Positions 6,928 to 12,569 of a stretch of 12,569 nt of DNA are shown here, in pieces. The notes below the pieces were generated by a model. The model was not told the DNA's origin, did no database searches, and worked only from the letters and a program-made list of their open reading frames with translations. A program made the translations under genes and the position numbers. How positions within the stretch are numbered: the stretch's first letter is position 1; each line of letters begins with the position of its first letter. This DNA is from Methanothrix sp. (GTDB lineage Archaea > Halobacteriota > Methanosarcinia > Methanotrichales > Methanotrichaceae), in contig PMNG01000120.1 of assembly GCA_003162615.1 (NCBI GenBank), positions 1 through 12,569 on the forward strand, in the 5' to 3' direction.

Positions 6928-7808
6928 GAAAAGTTTTAGCTGTTATAACTGCCTTAATGCTTGCGGCAATTGTTTTTGCGCCTGCCATGGGATACACCAT
7001 ATCGACCCAAGGCAGAACAAACTACACTATCAATTCGGAGAGGGTCAACTACACGATCGGAAGTGGGACGCCCGCCCATGAGACGGTCTACAGCGAAGAG
7101 ATGGCAGAGCATTACCCGACATACTCTATCAGCTCGACGCCCATGCCCTATTCCATCAAATTGGGGGCCACAGCCAAGTACTCGATAAAGTCAGGAACCA
7201 ATGCGACTGGAGTAGAGGTCCTGGGCGGGTACAAGTCATCAGCACTTGGAACTGCTGAAAGGGTAGGAAATGGACTCGTACTTCCAAGCGAACCAGAGAA
7301 CAAAACAGAACAGGCCGTTGGAAATCCCGCTCCGGCACCTAAACCAGTAGCATCGAATGTCATAGATTTGACCAAACCGGAGAATGCTGCCAATCCAACT
7401 AATGCGACCAATGTGACCGCTCCGGTTATGCCAGCAGAGAACAAGACCAACACAACTGCTCCGGCAGTGGTTAAATTCTCAATTATGGGGGAAGTCACTG
7501 ACAATAACCAGACCGGTTTAGCAGACGTTAATGTCAACCTCGAACAGCCAGCGAAAACGGTGATCGCCAACATGACGACCTCCAAGGACGGCAACTACTC
7601 CTTCCCAGGTCTGATGCCAGGGGATTACGTCGTTACTGAAGTTCTTCCAGCTAATTGGACCGCTGTGACCCCAGCAGATGGATTGGCCAGTGTCACCCTT
7701 TCGGACAAGGACATGACAGTTGACTTTGTCAACAAGATGATGCCCGCGTCCGTTCCCGCTCCGGTTATGCCAGCGGAGAACAAGACCAACACAACCGCAC
7801 CTAAGTGA
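6924..7808 (+). CDS. Secreted sequon-rich surface protein with YTI/YSI repeats and a Cna-B/SdrD-like domain
   Basis: 294 residues. A Sec signal peptide is clear: MRKV, a hydrophobic core (residues 4-20) and a likely cut after AMG at 23. Next come six Tyr-Thr/Ser-Ile motifs at residues 24, 34, 43, 67, 76 and 86, spaced 9-10 residues within each cluster, which suggests short beta-strand repeats. Residues 120-183 form a Pro/Ala/Asn/Thr linker. A beta-sandwich of the carboxypeptidase-regulatory / SdrD-B type occupies 184-271 (IMGEVTDNNQTGLADVNV, DGNYSFPGLMPGDYVVTE). The segment VMPAENKTNTTAP occurs twice (168-180 and 281-293). About fourteen N-X-S/T sequons point to heavy N-glycosylation. No transmembrane anchor or sorting signal ends the protein, so it is either released or held by other surface proteins. 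The strong TATA box, strong ribosome site and tight terminator suggest high expression. Function beyond the surface is unknown. Confidence 0.88.
   Translation: MRKVLAVITALMLAAIVFAPAMGYTISTQGRTNYTINSERVNYTIGSGTPAHETVYSEEMAEHYPTYSISSTPMPYSIKLGATAKYSIKSGTNATGVEVLGGYKSSALGTAERVGNGLVLPSEPENKTEQAVGNPAPAPKPVASNVIDLTKPENAANPTNATNVTAPVMPAENKTNTTAPAVVKFSIMGEVTDNNQTGLADVNVNLEQPAKTVIANMTTSKDGNYSFPGLMPGDYVVTEVLPANWTAVTPADGLASVTLSDKDMTVDFVNKMMPASVPAPVMPAENKTNTTAPK
7419..7462 (+). repeat. Direct repeat copy 1 inside the secreted protein gene
   Basis: 44 bases encoding APVMPAENKTNTTAP. The second copy is at 7758-7801, with three mismatches, at least two of them silent third-position changes. The near-identity at DNA level suggests a fairly recent internal duplication flanking the beta-sandwich domain. 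Confidence 0.85.
7758..7801 (+). repeat. Direct repeat copy 2 inside the secreted protein gene
   Basis: Partner of 7419-7462. Here the repeat forms the extreme C-terminus, four bases before the final lysine and stop codons, so the beta-sandwich domain is bracketed by the same glycosylation-rich linker on both sides. Confidence 0.85.
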
Positions 7809-7822
7809 AATAATCTAAGCTG

Positions 7823-7848
7823 AGAACTTCTGAGTATCCAGAAGTTCT
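7823..7848 (+). terminator. Hairpin terminator of the secreted protein gene
   Basis: AGAACTTCTG and CAGAAGTTCT form a perfect 10-bp stem around a 6-base loop, 14 bases after the stop codon. T-rich sequence follows (7859-7876, including TTTTCTTAATCTTTCTTG). Confidence 0.8.
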
Positions 7849-7876
7849 TCTCCATACTATTTTCTTAATCTTTCTT

Positions 7877-8410
7877 GTCGAACGAAGGGGCCGGAATAAC
7901 CAAGATACGAACCCTCTAAGCTTATTACCGAAGGATTCCCGAGCGGAAGTAAAATGCTGCTAATTTCCGATTCTCGCCAAAAGCTGGTTTATTGACACAG
8001 CATACAAGAGCAGGAAGTTCATCGATCGTGAGAATTAGATTATCATTTTAGCGTCCTTGATTTTGCTTTCTTCACTCGCCGCTCAAGCATTCTCCCACTC
8101 CCCCAGCCACCGATATCAGGATATGACGAGGTCTCTTGATACTTTTCAGTACAGACGACGGCAGTCTATCTGAGAATCGAGACCTAGCGATTGAAGGAGA
8201 CCAGCAAGGACTGTGCAGGCATAGATTCGGTCCTCAAGTGGATGCTTGTTACGTGCTTCGGCTAACACCGGCTACAAGAATGCCAAGTTTGGCCAGTTCA
8301 TGATTTATCGATCTCTTTTGAATCAATTATTTTGTCCATAGAACGAAAATTGCACTGCCGATTAAGTGGAAACTGGAGGGAAGCCCGATTCAAAAGCAAA
8401 GCACCAGAAG
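7877..8410. other. Gene-free stretch, possibly holding decayed coding remnants
   Basis: No intact gene, RNA gene or array is seen in these 530 bases. Short stretches read like broken protein, for example SWFIDTAYKSRKFIDREN near 7982-8035 (+ strand), ending in a stop, and TGYKNAKFGQFMIY near 8264-8310. These faintly recall DDE transposases, but no catalytic motif, terminal inverted repeat or target duplication can be recognised. The stretch is best described as intergenic or degenerate DNA. Confidence 0.3.
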
Positions 8411-8420
8411 TCTTTAACAT
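8411..8420 (+). promoter_or_regulatory. Possible TATA box of the marker 14 gene
   Basis: TCTTTAACAT is a modest TATA match, centred about 26 bases before the GTG at 8442. It would produce an essentially leaderless mRNA starting among the clustered TTG/GTG start codons (8436, 8442, 8448). No ribosome site is seen, which agrees with leaderless translation. Confidence 0.4.
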
Positions 8421-8435
8421 GTCAAAGTTCAATCT

Positions 8436-9953
8436 TTGAATGTGAGTGTCCACAGTCTCTTCTCTAGACCAAGACCAAGGATTGCAGAGAGCCCAAATGT
8501 GGACTACCTTGAACTTAAGTGCGAGCCTTACTACATAGTTGCCTCAGTTGAAGTCGGTAACACCACGACAAAGTCGATCCTGACCGCAACAAACATGGTA
8601 TCAGGAAAGACCTACATCGTCAACAAAACTATAAGAATGACGAGGGATGTCAGGCCACCTAAATCCGGAGAAGAGATCTTCGCCAGGACCATCAATGGTA
8701 CGCCACTGACCAAGGATTCGATAGCTGAGCTTGTGAGAGACACCTTGATTGAGAGCCATGAGAAAGCTCGCCTGGACATCAAGACTGACTTAAATTTTGT
8801 CGTTCGGTCCACAGGCGTGGTGGCGGAGCTTGATTCGCCAGAACAGATAGGGGTTTTCATTCAGGCATTGGCCCAAGGATGCCTCATGGCCGGAGTTCCG
8901 CCGAGGCTCATGACCCCTGCTATGTCTATCGATAACATAATTGATAAATTCAAGCGATATTCTTTAATGGACGAGGTTGTATTCAGCGGTGCAGTTGCAT
9001 CCTGCTACCCTCCTCAGGGAGCTACAGGATTGGAGATCGTGGCCAACGAGATGGAGGGTGAGCTGGCTACCGCGGGCATAAAGGAGGGCAGCAGGTGGAC
9101 TGACGTGGATTTTCGCAACCCTTGTTTTTCCATGGACTTCGGCACCACCCTAAAAGGCAGAATTACCAGTGCGGAGTTACCCTATGCTCACACAATAGGA
9201 AACATTCTCGGTTTGGCTGGAGCGATTCACGACGCTGTGGTGCGGGGAACGGGACTGGTGGACAGAAAAACAGGATCAAGTCTGGACATCTACGATTCGG
9301 CGATGAAGCCTGACTATGGGAAGGATGCAAAGGAGTATGCTGATCAGATAAATGAGCTGATCACAATCGAGAAGGTGCCGATCGACCGATCAAAGTATGG
9401 CCTCGTACCTGTGAATCCTAACGCGGCAAAATTGAACGGTGTAGTCTTGATAGGCTGCGACGTTGGAGTGAATGGGTCTGACTTGCTCAAGCTTTCCGTG
9501 ATCGGCAAAAGTCTGTACACTTCGAAAGGCATCAAATCCCTCTTCGGAACCCTCGACATGGTCAGCGCCTATTTGGTGAGAAGGCTGGTCGAGGTAGGAA
9601 TAGAAGAGGGTCTTGTAACCGATAAGACTGCCATTGGTGTGACTGGTCGTGCAGGGATATCCGGGAATAAGCCGAGTTTGATCCTGGAAGAAATAGCGAA
9701 ACTCGGCCTCTACGAAGAGCCAGATAGAAACGTGGTCTTTGTAGATGATGGGCTTGCCAGGGGAGCAGCGGTTATGGCAAGGTGCATGAACTCCATGGGA
9801 ACGCCAAAGAACCCGCTAGGCGGGCTGAGACACGGCAAGTGCATCTTGAAGCAGAGGATGGACTACGAATCGAAGAATGGCAGGCCATCTATATCACAAT
9901 CCATAAGGCATCGCGAGAAGCCACATGCATACTATAAAGGAGGTCAACCTTAG
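8436..9953 (+). CDS. Methanogenesis marker protein 14 (ASKHA-fold ATPase)
   Basis: About 505 residues, close to the family length. The N-terminal phosphate-binding loop of the actin/Hsp70/sugar-kinase fold is visible in YYIVASVEVGNTTTKSI (32-48), and a second one in CFSMDFGTTLKGRI (230-243). Other segments typical of the family are FVVRSTGVVAELDSPEQIG (121-139), VFSGAVASCYPPQGATGLEI (182-201), VTGRAGISGNKP, and a C-terminal FVDDGLARGAAVMARCMNS. The family is found almost only in methanogens and relatives. It resembles ATP-dependent reactivases of corrinoid or iron-sulfur enzymes, so a role in activating a methanogenesis enzyme is often supposed but not shown. The start is uncertain among TTG 8436, GTG 8442 and GTG 8448, with no ATG before residue 53. 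The frame is intact, in contrast to marker 8 at 456-1292. It stands alone on the + strand. Confidence 0.9.
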   Translation: MNVSVHSLFSRPRPRIAESPNVDYLELKCEPYYIVASVEVGNTTTKSILTATNMVSGKTYIVNKTIRMTRDVRPPKSGEEIFARTINGTPLTKDSIAELVRDTLIESHEKARLDIKTDLNFVVRSTGVVAELDSPEQIGVFIQALAQGCLMAGVPPRLMTPAMSIDNIIDKFKRYSLMDEVVFSGAVASCYPPQGATGLEIVANEMEGELATAGIKEGSRWTDVDFRNPCFSMDFGTTLKGRITSAELPYAHTIGNILGLAGAIHDAVVRGTGLVDRKTGSSLDIYDSAMKPDYGKDAKEYADQINELITIEKVPIDRSKYGLVPVNPNAAKLNGVVLIGCDVGVNGSDLLKLSVIGKSLYTSKGIKSLFGTLDMVSAYLVRRLVEVGIEEGLVTDKTAIGVTGRAGISGNKPSLILEEIAKLGLYEEPDRNVVFVDDGLARGAAVMARCMNSMGTPKNPLGGLRHGKCILKQRMDYESKNGRPSISQSIRHREKPHAYYKGGQP

Positions 9954-10234
9954 GGATCGCAGGTCTCAATCCAGATGAATCCAATCAAACAGAACGATCT
10001 TCTGTGCCACAAGTCAAAAATTAGTTCAGAAAGGTACTCTTGAAAACCCACCACAGAGGGACCAGGAACAAATGAGCCTTCTCTAACTACAAAATTATTT
10101 TGGCAGTTCGCGGTATGTGAGTGTGAAGTTGGCACGAGATGAAGACTATTCAATTGATTGGATAACAACTTCGGAATCTCACGAAAGTTCATTTCAATGC
10201 ACAGAAACCGATAAATCTCTCCAATATCCATCAT
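9950..10234 (-). CDS. Small hypothetical protein overlapping the pseudo-kinase stop
   Basis: 94 codons. The ATG overlaps the stop of the upstream sensor-like gene by the classic ATGA junction, and its TAA overlaps the marker 14 stop from the opposite side. The sequence (MMDIGEIYRFLCIEMNFREI, later FDLWHRRSFCLIGFIWIE) has no recognised domain and shows neither a signal peptide nor a helix-turn-helix. GGAGAG occurs inside codons 5-6, but no Shine-Dalgarno site precedes the start, so translation would depend on coupling. It may be real or simply an open frame in the 277-base spacer between convergent genes. No function is proposed. Confidence 0.3.
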   Translation of the reverse strand: MMDIGEIYRFLCIEMNFREIPKLLSNQLNSLHLVPTSHSHTANCQNNFVVREGSFVPGPSVVGFQEYLSELIFDLWHRRSFCLIGFIWIETCDP

Positions 10235-12222
10235 GATGCAACGTATATTTTGCTCATGGCCTGGGCCAGCTCCTCAATCCGTATCGGCTTGCTGATATAG
10301 TTATCCATGCCGGCATCAAGACATTTCTTCATGTCTCCTCGGAGAGCATAGGCGGTCACGGCGATTATCTTTGGTTTATTGCCCCAGCGCTGTCGAATCA
10401 TGCGGGTGGCTTCCAGACCGTCCATCTCAGGCATTCGAACATCCATTAGGACTACATCATATTGACGGTGCTCAAGGGCGCTCAAGACCTCTTTTCCATT
10501 CGCAACTGCGTCGGCCTTGTATCCCAGCCGTTTAAGCATCATAAGAATGACTTTTTGATTCGACATATTGTCTTCAGCCAGAAGCACTCGTTTGAGGCCA
10601 AGACAAGCATCCTCCTCAGCAGGCTTCTGATCGAATGAAGAGACAGGTTCTCCCGAAAATATATCCAGCAGGCAATTATAGAAATCAGACTGCTTAATGG
10701 GCTTGGTTAAGTAGCCGACAAACAATCCTGGTTTGACTCGCTGGCCGACAAATGATAGCGCCACCAGAGGAAGGGTCTTATCAGTCTTGTTCAGCTCTGC
10801 GTCCAGGGGCAACCCCGCCCCCGCCGACATGTTCACATCCATGAGAACAATGTCGAAAGGAGCTCCCCCCTGAACCAATCTCAGAGCTTCTTCTCCCGAT
10901 CCCGGGGCTATTGGGATCATTCCCCATTCCAGGACTTGGGCGCTAAGGATATCACGGATGGTTGCATTGCTTTCAGCGATAAGGATTCGTCTTCCTTCTA
11001 GCTGCAACTTGATTCCTGTCAGAGGTGTTACACTTTGAACGTGCTTTGTCAGTATCGTGAAATGGACTGTCGATCCTTCACCTACCGTCCTCTCAACCCA
11101 CATCCTTCCGCTCATCAGCTCGACCAACTTTTTACAAAGAGATAGGCCCAAAGCAGCTTCTTCAGTTTTCGTCGATGAATCATCTACTATTCTGGATGAT
11201 TCTAAGAGTCTATCTATTTTATCCGGAGGAATGCCGCTACCGGTGTTCCTAATCTGGAAGTGAATCTCGTACAAAGGATCAAGATAGCTCGATGACACGG
11301 ATACGACTACTTCACCTTGCTCGGTGAACTTGATAGCATTGTCCATAATGGCAACGAGGATCTGTCGAAGCCTGTATGGATCTCCGATGATTACGTCAGG
11401 TGAGACTTTATCCATTAAATAAGCCAGGTCTAGCCTCTTTATAGTGGCCTTTGCTGCGACGGATTCTAGAGCTTCCTCTATGCAATTGCGAAGGTTGAAG
11501 GTTTGAATTTCAAGCCCGGTTTTCTCCCGATCTATCTTCGAGAAGTCGAGGATATCGTTTATTATGGCCATTAAGGCATCCGCACTGATCTTTATGGTTT
11601 CCACGAAATCCTTCTGCTCCGGCGTCATATTCTCATCCAAGAGCAGGCTAGTCATACCCATTATCGCATTCATCGGCGTGCGAATCTCATAACTCATATT
11701 AGCCATGAAATTTTTGTATGTCTTTAGTAACTCGACAATGCTCTTTTCGTCATTTATGTGGTATTTTTTTTCACGCCCAAATTTTTTATAAGATAATATT
11801 TCTTTATCTCTTAAAATGTTAATATATTTAGAAGTGGCAGAAGGACTCATCGATACTTTGCCAGCTATTTGCGAAAATGTCAAATCAGGAGATTCGATTA
11901 ATGCGAGGATTATATCGCGAAAGTGCTTTTGTTGAAGCAACTGAGTCAAAGTCTTTTCCTGTGGTTTAAGCTTTCCAGAAACGAAATACATCTTTAGATT
12001 ATTTTGCTTTTGGCTAACAATCAATCCCTTTTTCTCCAAATAATCAAGATGATACCTCAATGTACCGAGACGTACGTCAAGGTCTCGCGCGATTTTCCTT
12101 AGATGAGATCCGGGATTATCTGAAACATAGTCAAAAATCAGCTTTCGGTTCTCAATAGGGGGGGCTTCCTTCATGTTATTCATTCCAGCCTTCCTGCCCC
12201 GGGGATAACTCTTTTCCTCCAT
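10231..12222 (-). CDS. Winged-helix hybrid histidine-kinase-like regulator with two receivers; phospho-acceptor His missing
   Basis: 663 residues, no membrane segment and no PAS/GAF sensor. Order: winged helix 1 (about 24-85, LRKIARDLDVRLGTLRYHLD), winged helix 2 (about 97-160, FSQIAGKVSMSPSATSKYIN), HisKA (170-232), HATPase (about 240-392), receiver 1 (about 411-522) and receiver 2 (about 543-660). The H-box reads NMSYEIRTPMNAIMG, so the phosphorylated histidine is Tyr178 (TAT). The N-box Asn295 is kept (DNAIKFT), but the G1 box is NTGSG instead of DxGxG (Asn326), and G2 is AALGLSLC. Receiver 1 has an altered acidic pair (E417-S418) but keeps Asp462, Ser490 and Lys507. Receiver 2 is canonical (E550-D551, Asp594, Thr623, Lys645). 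It is therefore probably not an autokinase but a DNA-binding regulator whose receivers are phosphorylated by partners. The start may be 12183 (GGAAGG before ATG) rather than 12222. Repeats upstream suggest autoregulation. Confidence 0.9.
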   Translation of the reverse strand: MEEKSYPRGRKAGMNNMKEAPPIENRKLIFDYVSDNPGSHLRKIARDLDVRLGTLRYHLDYLEKKGLIVSQKQNNLKMYFVSGKLKPQEKTLTQLLQQKHFRDIILALIESPDLTFSQIAGKVSMSPSATSKYINILRDKEILSYKKFGREKKYHINDEKSIVELLKTYKNFMANMSYEIRTPMNAIMGMTSLLLDENMTPEQKDFVETIKISADALMAIINDILDFSKIDREKTGLEIQTFNLRNCIEEALESVAAKATIKRLDLAYLMDKVSPDVIIGDPYRLRQILVAIMDNAIKFTEQGEVVVSVSSSYLDPLYEIHFQIRNTGSGIPPDKIDRLLESSRIVDDSSTKTEEAALGLSLCKKLVELMSGRMWVERTVGEGSTVHFTILTKHVQSVTPLTGIKLQLEGRRILIAESNATIRDILSAQVLEWGMIPIAPGSGEEALRLVQGGAPFDIVLMDVNMSAGAGLPLDAELNKTDKTLPLVALSFVGQRVKPGLFVGYLTKPIKQSDFYNCLLDIFSGEPVSSFDQKPAEEDACLGLKRVLLAEDNMSNQKVILMMLKRLGYKADAVANGKEVLSALEHRQYDVVLMDVRMPEMDGLEATRMIRQRWGNKPKIIAVTAYALRGDMKKCLDAGMDNYISKPIRIEELAQAMSKIYVAS

Positions 12223-12274
12223 AGTCGATGTATCTTCGGACGTCTTTGATGTCTTATTCAGAGCTTTCTTTCTA

Positions 12275-12282
12275 CTTTAAAA
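12275..12282 (-). promoter_or_regulatory. TATA box of the pseudo-kinase gene
   Basis: On the reverse strand TTTTAAAG is centred about 57 bases before the ATG at 12222. A leader of about 30 bases would follow. It directly abuts the inner copy of the 11-bp repeat at 12285-12295. Confidence 0.45.
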
Positions 12283-12284
12283 CA

Positions 12285-12316
12285 TATCGGTTCTATATCT
12301 TAAGCTATCGGTTCTA
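12285..12316. repeat. Tandem 11-bp operator-like repeats upstream of the pseudo-kinase gene
   Basis: TATCGGTTCTA occurs at 12285-12295 and again, identically, at 12306-12316. The period is 21 bases, two turns of B-DNA, so both sites face the same side of the helix. They lie just upstream of the reverse-strand TATA box, where an archaeal activator or repressor would bind. The winged-helix domains of the encoded protein are natural candidates for binding them. Confidence 0.65.
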
Positions 12317-12432
12317 AGAAGCATCAAGAGCTATCTAGAAAGCAATGAAACATAGACGAAAAATCACATTTAAAAAATCATTTAAATTGCATTTTGTGGT
12401 TTATCTCTGAGTTGCTACACCTATTGTTCATG

Positions 12433-12465
12433 TTTTGTGCCATAATTCGCAATTTTGTGTCATAA
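12433..12465 (+). repeat. Direct repeats upstream of the right-end promoter
   Basis: TTTTGTGCCATAA (12433-12445) and TTTTGTGTCATAA (12453-12465) differ at one base and have a period of 20 bases. A partial third copy of the first seven bases is at 12392-12398. They end six bases before the TATA box at 12471, so they are likely binding sites for a regulator of that promoter. Confidence 0.6.
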
Positions 12466-12470
12466 AACCC

Positions 12471-12478
12471 TTATATAA
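12471..12478 (+). promoter_or_regulatory. TATA box of the right-end hairpin transcript
   Basis: TTATATAA, preceded by AAACCC, is a good archaeal TATA box. Its centre is about 25 bases before 12500, where a 13-bp hairpin begins, so the predicted RNA would start at or next to the hairpin. Confidence 0.65.
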
Positions 12479-12499
12479 AACGCTATGGTTAATGCTATA

Positions 12500-12540
12500 A
12501 GAAGATGGACAAGAGCCCCCTCCTCCTTTGTCCATCTTCT
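12500..12540 (+). ncRNA. Candidate small RNA or structured leader with anti-Shine-Dalgarno loop
   Basis: AGAAGATGGACAA (12500-12512) and TTGTCCATCTTCT (12528-12540) are perfect 13-base complements. The 15-base loop GAGCCCCCTCCTCCT presents CCTCCTCC, which is complementary to GGAGG-type ribosome sites and resembles the 3' end of 16S rRNA. A TATA box lies at the right distance upstream. The RNA may be a trans-acting regulator that masks ribosome sites, or the 5' leader of a gene beyond the window edge. Only the hairpin is bounded here; the 3' end is unknown. Confidence 0.5.
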
Positions 12541-12569
12541 GAAATCGTATGTGTTTAGCTCCCCTAGAT

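Noticed and set aside
7148..7594. 148-codon reverse open frame with hydrophobic stretches
   Set aside because: Antisense to the repeat-rich secreted protein; hydrophobicity arises from the complement of Asn/Thr/Pro codons.
1..12569. CRISPR arrays, tRNA or rRNA genes, complete insertion sequences
   Set aside because: No regularly spaced repeats beyond two-copy operator-like pairs, no cloverleaf with a proper T-loop, and no terminal inverted repeats with an intact transposase were found.

Overview
The window looks like a stretch of euryarchaeal chromosome from a methanogen or a close relative such as an ANME lineage. The signs are archaeal TATA/BRE promoters, leaderless or short-leader genes, an archaeal-type FtsZ, an archaeal trans-editing protein (AlaX), a methanogenesis marker protein 14 gene and a decayed methanogenesis marker protein 8 gene. 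The order cannot be fixed from this sequence alone; a Thermoplasmata-related methanogen is only a guess.

Left part (1-2544): the C-terminal end of a probable surface protein runs off the left edge. It converges on a reverse-strand pair, alaX followed by a methanogenesis marker 8 gene. The marker 8 gene is a clear pseudogene, with two nonsense codons and three frameshifts. Divergent from alaX, behind a good TATA box, is a small winged-helix regulator.

Middle (2545-6676): ftsZ has its own promoter, with an inverted repeat lying over the TATA box. Next is a compact + strand cluster: a 99-residue winged-helix protein, a DNA-ligase-like protein that starts on the base after the previous stop, and a radical SAM protein of the SplB (spore photoproduct lyase-like) group. 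The ligase-like protein keeps the family fold, but the nucleotidyl-accepting lysine is replaced by arginine, other active-site motifs are altered and the OB domain is absent. It therefore looks like a conserved pseudo-ligase, perhaps a DNA-binding or recruitment subunit of an undescribed DNA repair or nucleic-acid response module.

Right-middle (6677-9953): a secreted, sequon-rich protein with YTI/YSI repeats and one Cna-B/SdrD-like domain is transcribed behind a strong TATA box and closed by a hairpin terminator. About 590 bases without an intact gene follow, then the intact marker 14 gene (ASKHA-fold ATPase).

Right end (9954-12569, mostly reverse strand): a 663-residue regulator joins two N-terminal winged-helix domains directly to HisKA, HATPase and two receiver domains. 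Its phospho-acceptor histidine is tyrosine and the ATP-site G1 aspartate is asparagine, so it looks like a DNA-binding pseudo-kinase. A pair of identical 11-bp repeats two helical turns apart sits directly upstream of its TATA box and is a likely operator. At the extreme right a + strand promoter, with its own direct repeats, drives a 13-bp hairpin whose loop carries a CCTCCTCC anti-Shine-Dalgarno-like run. This is a candidate small RNA or structured leader.
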